Below, one piece after another: positions 34,791 through 44,674 of a DNA stretch of 64,000 nt. Location: contig NZ_LT984884.1 of NCBI RefSeq assembly GCF_900258515.1, positions 1,089,290-1,153,289 on the forward strand, given 5' to 3'. Position 1 is the stretch's first letter. Each line of letters opens with the position of its first letter. Source of the DNA: Lentibacillus sp. Marseille-P4043 (GTDB lineage: Bacteria > Bacillota > Bacilli > Bacillales > Amphibacillaceae). Position numbers and translations under genes: made by a program. The notes beneath the pieces were generated by a model. It was given only the letters and a program-made list of their open reading frames with translations. It was not told where the DNA came from and made no database searches.

Positions 34791-35816
34791 ATGGACAAAA
34801 TTTTGCAAGTAAATGATTTATCCGTATCATTTGACACGTATGGAAGTGAAGTGAAAGCTGTTCGTGGAGTAACATTTGAACTGGATGAGCAGGAAACATT
34901 GGCGATTGTTGGGGAATCTGGTTCAGGGAAAAGTGTTACCGCACAGTCTATTATGCGATTAGTCCCAATGCCGCCTGGAAAATTTGCAAGTGGAACGATT
35001 GAATTTAATGGGGAAAATCTGATTGATAAATCTGAAAAGCAAATGGAAGGTATTCGCGGCAAGGATATAAGTATGATATTTCAAGACCCAATGACATCCT
35101 TAAATCCAACAATGACAGTGGGAAAGCAGATTGCAGAAGGGTTAATAAAACATCAAAATATGTCGAAAAAAGAGGCATTTCATCGGGGTGTGGAATTATT
35201 AAAACTTGTCGGTATTCCGAATCCAGAAGCACGCATTAAACAGTATCCCCATCAATTTTCTGGTGGGATGCGGCAACGTGCGATGATCGCGATTGCGTTG
35301 GCTTGTAATCCAAAAGTGTTAATTGCTGATGAACCAACAACAGCATTGGATGTGACGATTCAGGCGCAAATTCTCGATCTGATGCGTGATCTTCAGGACA
35401 AAACGGGAACAGCAATCATCCTAATTACCCATGATCTGGGTGTTGTAGCAAATGCGGCACATCGGGTTGCCGTCATGTATGGTGGGAAAATTGTAGAACA
35501 AGGGACTGTTGATGAAATTTTTTACAACCCAAAGCACCCCTATACGTGGGGGCTATTAGGTTCCATGCCAAAATTAGATGGTGGCGAAGAGGAGTTACAC
35601 GCGATTCCAGGCTCACCGCCTGATTTAGCTGATCCACCAAAAGGCTGTCCATTTGCAACGCGTTGTCCATATGCAATGAAAGTGTGTGAGAATCATATGC
35701 CTGCATATACAGAGCTATCTAATACGCAAAAAACAGCCTGCTGGTTATTGGATGAACGTGCACCGGAAGTAGAACGTCCAGATTCAGCTATGATAGGGGG
35801 TTCAACAGTTGAATAA
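34791..35816 (+). CDS. oppD: Oligopeptide ABC transporter ATPase OppD, copy 2
   Basis: ATPase of 341 aa paralogous to 28167-29195. Walker A GESGSGKS, signature [15 protein letters not shown], Walker [14 protein letters not shown]-terminal [14 protein letters not shown] plus TACWL. GGAGGGAGAGG precedes the ATG. Overlaps oppF by 8 bases. Confidence 0.95.
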   Translation: MDKILQVNDLSVSFDTYGSEVKAVRGVTFELDEQETLAIVGESGSGKSVTAQSIMRLVPMPPGKFASGTIEFNGENLIDKSEKQMEGIRGKDISMIFQDPMTSLNPTMTVGKQIAEGLIKHQNMSKKEAFHRGVELLKLVGIPNPEARIKQYPHQFSGGMRQRAMIAIALACNPKVLIADEPTTALDVTIQAQILDLMRDLQDKTGTAIILITHDLGVVANAAHRVAVMYGGKIVEQGTVDEIFYNPKHPYTWGLLGSMPKLDGGEEELHAIPGSPPDLADPPKGCPFATRCPYAMKVCENHMPAYTELSNTQKTACWLLDERAPEVERPDSAMIGGSTVE

Positions 35817-36810
35817 GGAAAAATTACTCGAAATTAAAAATCTAAAAAAGCACTTCAAAATAGATCGAAACAGCTACTTAAAAGCTGTTGATGATATTAG
35901 TTTTAATATATACAAAGGGGAAACATTCGGATTAGTCGGAGAATCAGGTTGCGGGAAATCTACTGCTGGTAGGACAATTTTACGGTTATATGAAGCAACA
36001 GAAGGCTCGGTTGACTTTTATGGAGAAAATGTCCATGGTAAAAAATCTAAAAAGGAATTAAAAAAGTTTAACCGCAGCATGCAGATGATTTTCCAGGATC
36101 CGTATGCTTCGTTAAACCCAAGAATGACAGTAAAGGACATCATTGCCGAGGGGATGGATATTCACGGACTTGTTAGCAACAAGCAAGAGCGTTTGGCAAG
36201 GGTCAATGAATTACTGCAAACAGTAGGACTTAACAGTGATCACGGGAATCGTTATCCACACGAATTCAGTGGTGGGCAACGGCAGCGGATTGGGATTGCT
36301 CGCGCATTGGCGGTTGATCCGGATTTTATTGTGGCCGATGAGCCGATTTCAGCACTCGATGTATCGATCCAGGCCCAAGTTGTGAATCTACTCAAAAATT
36401 TGCAACGAGAACGTGGACTAACCTATCTGTTTATAGCCCATGACTTATCAATGGTTAAGCATATTAGTGATCGTGTCGGCGTTATGTATTTAGGCAGTAT
36501 GGCTGAGGTCGCATCAAGTGATGATTTATATGCGGAGCCATTACACCCGTACACACAGGCATTATTAAGTGCGATTCCAATTTCTGATCCAGAGGTAGAG
36601 CGATCAAGGGAACGGATTGTGATCGAGGGGGATGTTCCAAGCCCTATAAATCCTCCAAGTGGCTGTCGCTTTCGTACAAGATGTCCATTTGCAATGGATG
36701 TATGTGCAAAAGTTGTTCCGGAATTTCAAGAATATAAAAAAGATCACTGGGTTTCCTGCCATTTATACGATGAAAGATATAATGATGAGAATAAGATGAA
36801 GCAAAATTAA
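35809..36810 (+). CDS. oppF: Oligopeptide ABC transporter ATPase OppF, copy 2
   Basis: ATPase of 333 aa paralogous to the gene at 29188. Walker [18 protein letters not shown], signature [16 protein letters not shown]-terminal [14 protein letters not shown]. Starts at TTG within the last 8 bases of oppD with GGGGG upstream; copy 1 uses ATG at the equivalent spot. Confidence 0.95.
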   Translation: MNKEKLLEIKNLKKHFKIDRNSYLKAVDDISFNIYKGETFGLVGESGCGKSTAGRTILRLYEATEGSVDFYGENVHGKKSKKELKKFNRSMQMIFQDPYASLNPRMTVKDIIAEGMDIHGLVSNKQERLARVNELLQTVGLNSDHGNRYPHEFSGGQRQRIGIARALAVDPDFIVADEPISALDVSIQAQVVNLLKNLQRERGLTYLFIAHDLSMVKHISDRVGVMYLGSMAEVASSDDLYAEPLHPYTQALLSAIPISDPEVERSRERIVIEGDVPSPINPPSGCRFRTRCPFAMDVCAKVVPEFQEYKKDHWVSCHLYDERYNDENKMKQN

Positions 36811-36817
36811 TTATATG

Positions 36818-36863
36818 GACTCATTAGTTGACATCTAGTGAGTCTTTCATACGCCTTTTTTTG
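36818..36863 (+). terminator. Terminator of opp operon 2
   Basis: GACTCATTAG (36818-36827) pairs with CTAGTGAGTC (36835-36844), followed by TTTCATACGCCTTTTTTT. Confidence 0.75.
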
Positions 36864-37017
36864 AGTATAAGTACATTAATTTATGCTGAATTCAGGATTA
36901 AAGACGCAAAATTTGAATAAATAGGAAACAAAAATGTGAAAAAAGGCTTGTTAAGAATCTGAAAATAATTTATACTTTAAAAAATGGTAATTATATTACA
37001 GGAATGTTACGTATTGA

Positions 37018-37047
37018 TTGAAAGTATAGTAATAAGAGACATAGAAT
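37018..37047 (+). promoter_or_regulatory. Candidate promoter of the app-type operon
   Basis: TTGAAA (37018-37023) and TAGAAT (37042-37047) with 18-bp spacing, about 48 bp before the appD start. Alternative overlapping elements exist (TTGATT, TATAGT), so assignment is tentative. Confidence 0.3.
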
Positions 37048-37094
37048 AAATTTTTGCAATCTTGGTATTTTTACATAAAGGGGGAGAAGAGCAG

Positions 37095-38129
37095 TTGGTA
37101 CAAAATCAGCAAGAAAATGACCTGCTCGAAATAAAGAACTTACATACAGGATTTATAATTGATGGTGACTTGCATAATGCAATAGTAGATGTGAACTTTG
37201 ATGTGAAACCAAAAGAAGTTGTTTGTGTTGTTGGTGAGTCCGGATGTGGAAAGAGTGTTATGTCGTTATCGATTATGCAACTGCTGCCAAAACTGAACTC
37301 CAAAATATCAGCCGGTGAAATTATGTTTAATGGGGAAGATTTAACGAAAAAGTCAGATAAGGAAATGAATCAAGTGCGCGGTAAGGATATCGCTATGATT
37401 TTCCAAGAACCAATGACGGCTTTGAATCCGGTATTTACGATCGGATCACAATTACAAGAAGTATTGTTTAACCATTTGGATTTAACAAAAAAAGAAGCAC
37501 GAGAAAAAGCGGTCGTTTTAATGGAACAGGTGGGAATATCTCGACCAGAGAAAATTATTGATGAATATCCACATCAACTATCTGGTGGGATGAGACAGCG
37601 CGTTATGATTGCCATGGCTATTGCGCTACACCCGAAACTGTTAATCGCTGATGAACCAACGACAGCATTGGACGTAACTGTACAGGCGCAGATTCTAGAA
37701 CTACTAAAAGACATCCAGGACAAAGAGGATATGGCCATCATGCTAATCACACATGACTTAGGTGTTGTTGCAGAAATGGCAGACCGCGTAATCGTTATGT
37801 ATGCCGGGCAAGTTGTTGAGACATCAAATGTTGTGGAATTATTTACGAAACCGAAACATCCCTATACCGAAGCATTGCTTAACAGTATTCCGAAAATGGA
37901 TCAAGAAGAAGAGACATTGAATACGATTGATGGGGTTGTCCCCTCACTAGAAAATATGCCGCAAGTCGGCTGCAGGTTTGCTGACCGTTGTCCAAAAGCT
38001 TTTGGTGATTGCACGAAGGTCACACCACAGCTTTCCGAAGTCGCTGATGGACAATTTGCACGATGCCTTCTTCACGATGCATGCTATCCAGATAAACCAT
38101 CAAGTGAGAAGGAGGAAGTTAAGCTATGA
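37095..38129 (+). CDS. appD: Peptide ABC transporter ATPase, AppD-like
   Basis: ATPase of about 344 aa and first gene of a D-F-A-B-C operon, the gene order of B. subtilis app. Walker [18 protein letters not shown], signature LSGGMRQRVMIAMAI, Walker [16 protein letters not shown]-terminal CRFADRCPKAFGDC. Start is the TTG at 37095 with GGGGGAG 9 nt upstream. It is clearly different from OppD copies 1 and 2 (for example in the region after the Q-loop), so this operon is not part of the same duplication. Confidence 0.9.
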   Translation: MVQNQQENDLLEIKNLHTGFIIDGDLHNAIVDVNFDVKPKEVVCVVGESGCGKSVMSLSIMQLLPKLNSKISAGEIMFNGEDLTKKSDKEMNQVRGKDIAMIFQEPMTALNPVFTIGSQLQEVLFNHLDLTKKEAREKAVVLMEQVGISRPEKIIDEYPHQLSGGMRQRVMIAMAIALHPKLLIADEPTTALDVTVQAQILELLKDIQDKEDMAIMLITHDLGVVAEMADRVIVMYAGQVVETSNVVELFTKPKHPYTEALLNSIPKMDQEEETLNTIDGVVPSLENMPQVGCRFADRCPKAFGDCTKVTPQLSEVADGQFARCLLHDACYPDKPSSEKEEVKL

Positions 38130-39145
38130 GTCAGCAGGTAACAACAGAGACGAAGAAAAAGGATTTAGCAAATAAGGATGTATTGTTAGATGTCAAAAAT
38201 CTAAAAAAGTATTACCCCGTACATGCAGGTTTTTTTAAACGCAAGGTTGGAGATGTCAAGGCAGTTGATGATATTTCGCTCACACTAAGAAAAGGTGAAA
38301 CGTTCGGTCTTGTAGGGGAGTCGGGTTGTGGCAAGTCGACTGCAGGCAGAACCATTTTACGTTTAACGGAATCGACCGAGGGAGAAATTATTTTTGATGG
38401 CGAGGATATTACAGATTTACGTGGGTCGGCATTACGAAAGGCACGACAAGATTTTCAAATGGTCTTTCAGGATCCTTATGCATCGCTCAACCCAAAAATG
38501 ATGGTTGGTCACTTGGTAGATGAACCAATTCGTAACTATACAAATAAATCACATAAGGAATTGAGAACCGAGGTAAAAGCGTTATTAAAGCGAGTGGGGC
38601 TTCGTGAAGAGGATTATTATAAATATCCACATGAATTTTCTGGTGGACAACGGCAACGGATTGGAATCGCTCGGTCATTAGCTTTAAATCCAAAATTAAT
38701 TGTTGCTGATGAACCAGTAAGTGCACTTGACGTGTCGATCCAATCACAAGTACTGAATTTGTTAAAAGAATTACAAGATGAGTTTGATTTAACTTATTTG
38801 TTTATTGCCCATGACTTAAGTGTTGTCAAACATATGAGTGATCGAATTGGTGTCATGTACCTTGGGCATTTGGTTGAAGTGGGTGATAAAGAGGCGATTT
38901 ATAAAGAACCATTGCATCCATATACAAAAGCGCTTACATCGGCGATTCCAGAACCAAATCCATTAATAAAAAAAGAACGGATTATTTTGGAAGGGGATGT
39001 ACCAAGTCCGCAGAATCCGCCGAGTGGGTGTGTGTTTCATACCAGATGTCCAGTTGCAATGCCGAAATGCAAGGAAATTATACCTCAATTAAAGGAGGTG
39101 AGGCCTAATCAACAGGTCGCATGTCTTTTGTACGAGGATGAGTAA
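38126..39145 (+). CDS. appF: Peptide ABC transporter ATPase, AppF-like
   Basis: ATPase of 339 aa; its ATGA overlaps the stop of appD. Walker [18 protein letters not shown], signature [15 protein letters not shown], Walker B LIVADEPVSALDVS, C-terminal CVFHTRCPVAMPKC. The N-terminus has the longer insertion HAGFFKRKVGDVKAVDD typical of DppF/AppF. Confidence 0.92.
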   Translation: MSQQVTTETKKKDLANKDVLLDVKNLKKYYPVHAGFFKRKVGDVKAVDDISLTLRKGETFGLVGESGCGKSTAGRTILRLTESTEGEIIFDGEDITDLRGSALRKARQDFQMVFQDPYASLNPKMMVGHLVDEPIRNYTNKSHKELRTEVKALLKRVGLREEDYYKYPHEFSGGQRQRIGIARSLALNPKLIVADEPVSALDVSIQSQVLNLLKELQDEFDLTYLFIAHDLSVVKHMSDRIGVMYLGHLVEVGDKEAIYKEPLHPYTKALTSAIPEPNPLIKKERIILEGDVPSPQNPPSGCVFHTRCPVAMPKCKEIIPQLKEVRPNQQVACLLYEDE

Positions 39146-39168
39146 GTAATAATTTAAAGGGGGAATAA

Positions 39169-40923
39169 TTGTTGAAAAAGAAATTTTGGTTTTTACTGAC
39201 GTTAGTATTTGCGCTATCAATGGTACTGGCTGCTTGTGCAGATAGTACATCAAGTGATGGAGACGGAGAAAAAGAAGGGGATTCTGATAGTGGCGAAAAA
39301 ACAGAAGCAGATGCAGGTGAACCTAAAAAAGGCGGAAATGTAACATTTGCTTTCACACAACCTTTCCAAGGGTTACTGGAAAGAGGCCTTTACGAAGGGG
39401 AAGACGATGACCTTATCCTTAATTTTATGACAGATGCTTTTGTAGATACAAATGATGAATTAGAACCAGTACCTGGAATGGCAGACTTTGAAGTGGATGA
39501 AGAAAACAATACGGTAACATTTACGATAAAGGACGGAATCAAGTGGCATGATGGGGAACCATTAGTTGCTGAAGATATGGCATATGCCTATGAAGTTATC
39601 GCACACCCAGATTATGAAGCTTCACGCTATGCGAATGTGTCGATGATTGAAGGCGCTGAGGCGTATCATAATGGGGAAGCGGATAGCATTTCTGGCATTG
39701 AGGTTGTTGATGATAAAACACTCGTTCTTACATTAACAGATATTGCTCCTAACACAATGTCTAATCTATGGAGCTATCCAATGCCGAAACACTATTATGA
39801 AGGTATAGCTGTTAAAGATTTGCCTGAATCTGATGAAGTTCGTAAAAATCCAATTGGAACAGGTCCATTTAAAGTGAAAAACATTGTGCCTGGTGAAATG
39901 GTTGAATTAGAAAAGTTTGCTGATTACTGGCAAGGTGAACCATACTTGGATGGTGTTGTCTACAAAGTAATTGATGCTTCACTTGCATCAGGTGCACTAG
40001 AAAATGGCGAAGTAGATATTATGGCCGCGCCAAGTAGCCAATATGAAGAAGTTAAAGCACTTGACAATGTGAATATATATGAAGAAGCTTCATTAGGTTT
40101 CAGTTATATTGGCTTTAAGTTCGGTCATTGGGATAAAGAAGAGAAAAAGAACATTATGGATAACGAGAAGTTCCAAAATAAAAAATTACGTCAGGCAATG
40201 TCCTACGCAATTGACCGTCAAGGTATTTTAGACTCCTTTTCAAATGGGTTGGGTGAATTAATTGAAGCTCCAATGCCTCCTGTAAGCTGGGCAAAGGCGG
40301 ATGACTCAGAGCTAACAACTTATGATTACGATCCAGAAAAGGCGAAGGAATTGTTAAAAGAAGCAGGTTATGAAGATACAAACGATGATGGATTTGTTGA
40401 AGATCCAGATGGCAATGAATTTACAGTAAACTTTGATTCTATGTCTGGTTCCGATATCTCTGAACCACGTGCACAATATATTATTCAAAATTGGCAGGAT
40501 GTTGGAATTAACGCAAAAATAAATGGTGGACTAAAAGAATTTAATTTATTCTATGATGTCGTTGAAAATGATGATCCATCTGTTGAAACTTTCATGGGTG
40601 CTTGGGGGCTTGCTAGTGATCCAGACCCAACAGGCCTATGGAAAGAAGATGATTTATGGAACTATGCACGTTGGGTAAATGAAGAGTCTGATAAATTAAT
40701 CGAAAAAGGAATTAGTGATAAAGCATTTGATAGAGAGTATCGTAAACAAGTATATGCTGATTGGCAAAAACTTGTAAATGAGGAATTGCCAAATATCTTC
40801 CTATATGCACCAGTAGATGTATATGCAGCAAATAAACGTTTGCAAAATGTTCATACAAACTCGTTTACATCGCAAGTTGATACACACTTATGGTGGGTAA
40901 AAGACGCTGATGATGCTGAGTAA
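39169..40923 (+). CDS. appA: Peptide-binding lipoprotein, AppA-like
   Basis: Substrate-binding lipoprotein of 584 aa (SBP_bac_5). Lipobox LAAC with Cys at ~23, then an acidic Ser/Gly/Glu linker to ~48, then GGNVTFAFTQPFQGLLERGL. Conserved FTIKDGIKWHDGEPLVAEDM (~113-132) and RQAMSYAIDRQGILD. Quite different from the two OppA copies, so probably a different peptide range. Two adjacent TTG codons (39169, 39172) follow AAAGGGGG; either may be the start. Confidence 0.9.
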   Translation: MLKKKFWFLLTLVFALSMVLAACADSTSSDGDGEKEGDSDSGEKTEADAGEPKKGGNVTFAFTQPFQGLLERGLYEGEDDDLILNFMTDAFVDTNDELEPVPGMADFEVDEENNTVTFTIKDGIKWHDGEPLVAEDMAYAYEVIAHPDYEASRYANVSMIEGAEAYHNGEADSISGIEVVDDKTLVLTLTDIAPNTMSNLWSYPMPKHYYEGIAVKDLPESDEVRKNPIGTGPFKVKNIVPGEMVELEKFADYWQGEPYLDGVVYKVIDASLASGALENGEVDIMAAPSSQYEEVKALDNVNIYEEASLGFSYIGFKFGHWDKEEKKNIMDNEKFQNKKLRQAMSYAIDRQGILDSFSNGLGELIEAPMPPVSWAKADDSELTTYDYDPEKAKELLKEAGYEDTNDDGFVEDPDGNEFTVNFDSMSGSDISEPRAQYIIQNWQDVGINAKINGGLKEFNLFYDVVENDDPSVETFMGAWGLASDPDPTGLWKEDDLWNYARWVNEESDKLIEKGISDKAFDREYRKQVYADWQKLVNEELPNIFLYAPVDVYAANKRLQNVHTNSFTSQVDTHLWWVKDADDAE

Positions 40924-40957
40924 GACACACTATACTTCTAAATAAGGGGAAAATAAT

Positions 40958-41923
40958 ATGCTCGTTTACACATTACGCAGAATCGCTATCATGATCCCCA
41001 TTATTTTCCTTGTTTCTGTAGTGGTATTCTTCCTGGCAAATATGATGCCAGGAGATGCCCTATCAGGGAAAATCGATCCATTAAATGCAAATCCAGAGTA
41101 TATTGCAGAAATGCGCGATAAATTAGGGTTAAATGATCCGATTTATGAACAGTATTTACGCTGGATCGGTGGATTTTTACAAGGAGATTTTGGACAATCA
41201 TTCGTGCATAAAATGCCCGTTTCAGAGTTAATCTTATCACGATTACCTAATACAATTCTTTTAGCTGTTATAGCGATGGTCATTACATACATAGTAGCCT
41301 TTTTGATGGGGAAATATGCGGGTCGTCGTCCTAATACAGCTGGTGATTACAGTGTTCAGGTCATTAATTACCTAGCACTTGCAATGCCTAGTTTTGTTGC
41401 AGCTTTATTGTTTATTTACTTTGTATCGTTTCAATTAGGTTGGCTGCCTGCAACGGGAAGTATAGGAGCGGGAGTTGCGCCTGGTTCCTTCGAATATATT
41501 TTAAGTAAAGTTGAACACGCGATTTTACCTTCTTTATGCTTGGGCTTATTACCTATTGCCAGTTATACACAATTTTTGCGGAATGATATGATAGAAAGTT
41601 CTCAAAAAGACTATGTACGTACAGCACGTGCAAAAGGCACACCAGAGAGAAAAATTTATAATAAACATATTTTGCGGAATTCGGTAATACCAATTGTGAC
41701 ACTTCTTGGCTTTGATTTAGCAGGGATTATTGGCGGATCAGTCATTATTGAAACTATTTTCACGTATCCTGGAGTAGGTCAACTTTTTGTCGATTCGATT
41801 AATAATCGTGACTTTACTGTAGTTATGGCTATAACGTTGCTACTCACGATTATGACACTAATCGGAAATTTAATAGCTGATATATTGTATGCTCTAGTAG
41901 ATCCAAGAATAAGGTTAGACTAA
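40958..41923 (+). CDS. appB: Peptide ABC transporter permease, AppB-like
   Basis: Permease of 321 aa with six helices. First helix RIAIMIPIIFLVSVVVFFLA, EAA loop YVRTARAKGTPERKIYNKHI. Ends with the usual YALVDPRIRLD. Pairs with the following AppC-like subunit. AGGGG precedes the ATG. Confidence 0.93.
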   Translation: MLVYTLRRIAIMIPIIFLVSVVVFFLANMMPGDALSGKIDPLNANPEYIAEMRDKLGLNDPIYEQYLRWIGGFLQGDFGQSFVHKMPVSELILSRLPNTILLAVIAMVITYIVAFLMGKYAGRRPNTAGDYSVQVINYLALAMPSFVAALLFIYFVSFQLGWLPATGSIGAGVAPGSFEYILSKVEHAILPSLCLGLLPIASYTQFLRNDMIESSQKDYVRTARAKGTPERKIYNKHILRNSVIPIVTLLGFDLAGIIGGSVIIETIFTYPGVGQLFVDSINNRDFTVVMAITLLLTIMTLIGNLIADILYALVDPRIRLD

Positions 41924-41940
41924 TGGAGGAGGGATAGCAT

Positions 41941-42870
41941 ATGGATCCAGCAACAAATCAACCAACAGAGAACCCGCGCCCTCCAAAATTAGAAGCTGAG
42001 AAAAAGCCCGTTAAAAAAAGTCTATCACAATGGGGGATTGCACGTAAGAAGCTTTTACATAATATCCCGGCTATGATAAGTCTTGTATTTCTTTTTCTCA
42101 TAACAGTATTGTCGCTTTCTGCATCATTTTTAACAGATATCGATCCAAGTCGGATTAATCCAAGGTTAATCGATGCAGAACCATCAGCAGAGCATTTGTT
42201 AGGTGCTGATGGAGCAGGTAGAGATATTGTTACAATGTTACTTTATGGTGGGCGAACATCTTTGATGATCGGTTTTTCTTGTACAGCGATCATTGTTTTG
42301 ATTGCTACGTTAATTGGAACAATATCCGGATTTTATGGCGGTAAAGTGGATGCTATTTTAATGCGTTTTACCGATTTTATGATGAACTTTCCATTTTTAA
42401 TCTTTGTTATCGTACTTCAAGCAATTTTTATGGACAGTGGTGTACTAGCTTTGATTTTGGTAATTAGTTTTCTTAGTTGGACAGGTGCTGCAAGGGTTAT
42501 TCGCAGTAAAGTTATGTCTGAGAAAGAAAATGAATATATTATGAGTGCAATATCAATTGGTACGAGGCCGTCAAAGGTTATCTTGAAGCACTTATTACCA
42601 AATGTTATGTCGACTGTAATTGTGCAAGCTACTTTACTGCTTGCCGCAATGATTGTAGCAGAAACAGGGTTAAGTTACCTAGGATTTGGTGTTCCAGTTG
42701 GTACGCCAAGTTGGGGGAATATGCTGCAAGCTGCACGTGATCCTGGTACACTTAGTGGTATGTGGTGGATTTGGATACCACCAGGTTTAGCCATCACATT
42801 CACCATTCTATCCATTAACTTTATTGGCGAAGGATTAAAGGATGCATTTAATCCAAAGTCAACAAAATAA
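41941..42870 (+). CDS. appC: Peptide ABC transporter permease, AppC-like
   Basis: Permease of 309 aa. N-terminal cytoplasmic tail rich in Pro and Lys (~1-38), GADGAGRDIVTMLLYGGRTS (~89-108), EAA loop EYIMSAISIGTRPSKVILKH. Last gene of the operon; GGAGGAGGG precedes the ATG and a terminator follows 26 bp after the stop. Confidence 0.93.
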   Translation: MDPATNQPTENPRPPKLEAEKKPVKKSLSQWGIARKKLLHNIPAMISLVFLFLITVLSLSASFLTDIDPSRINPRLIDAEPSAEHLLGADGAGRDIVTMLLYGGRTSLMIGFSCTAIIVLIATLIGTISGFYGGKVDAILMRFTDFMMNFPFLIFVIVLQAIFMDSGVLALILVISFLSWTGAARVIRSKVMSEKENEYIMSAISIGTRPSKVILKHLLPNVMSTVIVQATLLLAAMIVAETGLSYLGFGVPVGTPSWGNMLQAARDPGTLSGMWWIWIPPGLAITFTILSINFIGEGLKDAFNPKSTK

Positions 42871-42895
42871 TAATAGAATAAGAGATGAATAGATT

Positions 42896-42934
42896 AAAAA
42901 ATGCTTGTCCATGTAAAGTGGACAAGCATTTTTT
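42896..42934 (+). terminator. Terminator of the app-type operon
   Basis: AAAAATGCTTGTCCA pairs with TGGACAAGCATTTTT around a 7-nt loop; strong T run. Confidence 0.92.
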
Positions 42935-43020
42935 AATTTTTCCTATGGAGTTGGAGTAGCGCTCTTCGCAACTCGAAGCTTACACGGTGGATGTTTTGCT
43001 TATCGTTATCCGGGGTCTTA

Positions 43021-43605
43021 CCTACCGAAAGCGAGAACATCGGCCCGAGCGAGGAAACATCAGCTCGAAAGCAGAAACATCGGCGCGAGCGCGGAAACAT
43101 CGGCGCGAGAGCAGAAACATCGGCGCGAGCGAGGAAACATCGGCGCGAAAGCAGAAACATCGGCGCGAGAGCAGAAACATCGGCGTGAGAGGAGAAACAT
43201 CGGCGTGAGCGAGGAAACATCGGCGCGAGATGAGAAACATCGGCGCGAGCGCGGGAACATCGGCGCGAGAGGAGAAACATCAGCGCGAAAGCAGAAACAT
43301 CAGCCCGAGCGCGGAAACATCAGCGCGAGAGGAGAAACATCAGCCCGAGCGCAGAAACATCGGTGCGAGAGGAGAAACATCGGCGCGAAAGCAGAAACAT
43401 CGGCGCGAGAGGAGAAACATCGGCGCGAGCGCAGAAACATCAGCGCGAGCGCGGAAACATCAGTGCGAGAGCAGAAACATCGGCGCGAGAGCAGAAACAT
43501 CGGCGCGAGTCCGTGTATCAAAGCAAAGTGTTTTACCGTAACGGTAGTCCAATCTTCAATCTACGTCGCATTATCTATCATCCATGAAATCAAAAAGCAA
43601 CAAAT
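43021..43605. repeat. 20-bp tandem repeat array 2 with right flank
   Basis: 23 consecutive 20-bp units without indels from 43041 to 43500, plus partial units at both ends (43021-43040, 43501-43512). Unit CGGCGCGAGCGCGGAAACAT in this register, the array-1 unit with more GCGAGCG and GAGAGGAG variants. It is followed by GTGTATCAAAGCAAAGTG and the flank CGCATTATCTATCATCC (43567-43583) with AAAAAGCAACAA. To the left, 42950-42990 has a stretch (CTTCGCAACTCGAAGCTTAC) found inverted inside hairpin copy 3 at 14 kb. No coding potential is credited. Confidence 0.93.
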
Positions 43606-43679
43606 ATTATGAAAAGAACATTAAATATAGCCTTTGTATAGGTAATTTTAACTAGTATTGTAAAAAACCAAGGCCTTTT

Positions 43680-43696
43680 GTCACAAATCTATTACA
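43680..43696 (-). promoter_or_regulatory. WalR-box-like sequence
   Basis: On the minus strand TGTAAT-AGATT-TGTGAC matches the WalR consensus TGTWAH-N5-TGTWAH at all but one defined position. It lies about 125 bp upstream of a YocH-like gene; B. subtilis yocH is a known WalRK target. Orientation is opposite to the gene, so this is tentative. Confidence 0.35.
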
Positions 43697-43819
43697 TTTG
43701 TAATACTTTCTAGTAGTTTTGGTAATGCTTGTAATAGACTCTTAAATGTCTTGTAACTGCACGGCCTATTTTGCTGTGGTACGATAGGCACTGTCAGAAT
43801 TTGAAGGAGGGACTTCCCT

Positions 43820-44578
43820 ATGAAGAAATTAGTAGCAGCACTTGCTACAAGTGTCGTGATTGCTGGCGCAGCTGCAACAAATGTTTCAGCAGAAGAATAC
43901 AACGTCCAAAAAGGAGACAGCCTTTGGGACATTGCAAATGAATATAACACTACCGTTGATGATTTAGTTGAAATAAATGAATTGAAATCTACTGTTATAC
44001 ATCCGAAGCAAAAGCTATTTATCAATGAAACATATAATGTTGAAAAAGGCGATACACTTGTCGGAATCAGTAAAGACTTTGATGTTACAGTAGACGATAT
44101 AAAAGAATGGAACGATTTAGAGTCTGATCTGATCGTAATCGGTCAGGAACTAGAGATCAAAGGTGTTAATGTCGTTCAAGAAAAGCAATCAAATGATACA
44201 GAACCAAGAAAAGCAAACAAGCAATCAAATGAGAGTACAAAAGAAAACACAAAACAAGCAGCATCTAAGAAAGATGATTCACCAGAAGGAAAAACAGTTT
44301 CCGTATCAGCAACAGCCTACACAGCCAGCTGTGATGGATGTTCTGGTGTAACGTCAACAGGAATTGATTTAAAAGCAAATCCAAATGCAAAAGTGATTGC
44401 AGTTGATCCAAGTGTTATTCCGTTAGGCTCAGAAGTTTATGTTGAAGGCTATGGTTATGCAACTGCAGCAGATGTTGGTAGTGCAATCCAAGGTCATAAG
44501 ATTGATGTTTATGTACCAAGTAAAAACGAAGCCAATCAATGGGGCGTTCGATCAGTTGACGTAACAATAATTAAATAG
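43820..44578 (+). CDS. yocH: LysM and 3D-domain cell wall hydrolase, YocH-like
   Basis: Secreted protein of 252 aa. Signal peptide ~1-24 (MKKLVAALATSVVIAGAAAT..., cleavage after VSA). Two LysM modules: YNVQKGDSLWDIANEYNTTV (~27-46) and YNVEKGDTLVGISKDFDVTV (~73-92), binding peptidoglycan. A Lys/Asn/Gln/Ser linker (~115-155), then the C-terminal 3D domain with TAYTASCDGCSGVTSTG, VIAVDPSVIPLGSEVYV and the Asp-rich DVGSAIQGHKIDVYVPS (three conserved Asp). The 3D domain is shared with MltA-type lytic transglycosylases. GAAGGAGG precedes the ATG. Remodels the wall during growth. Confidence 0.9.
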   Translation: MKKLVAALATSVVIAGAAATNVSAEEYNVQKGDSLWDIANEYNTTVDDLVEINELKSTVIHPKQKLFINETYNVEKGDTLVGISKDFDVTVDDIKEWNDLESDLIVIGQELEIKGVNVVQEKQSNDTEPRKANKQSNESTKENTKQAASKKDDSPEGKTVSVSATAYTASCDGCSGVTSTGIDLKANPNAKVIAVDPSVIPLGSEVYVEGYGYATAADVGSAIQGHKIDVYVPSKNEANQWGVRSVDVTIIK

Positions 44579-44608
44579 ATAAAACAATTTCATACACGAA
44601 TCTTAAGC

Positions 44609-44657
44609 AAATAAACGGGAAAGCGTCTATATATAGATGCTTTCCCGTTTATTTTTC
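44609..44657. terminator. Bidirectional terminator between yocH-like gene and small peptide gene
   Basis: AATAAACGGGAAAGC pairs with GCTTTCCCGTTTATT with a further ATCTATA/TATAGAT-type inner part; T run on the plus strand and A run on the other side. Confidence 0.88.
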
Positions 44658-44674
44658 AAAGTAAAACCTAGAAT

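Noticed and set aside
42933..43612. ORFs of 60-135 codons over array 2 on both strands
   Set aside because: Same reason: stop-free repeats in multiple frames without start signals.
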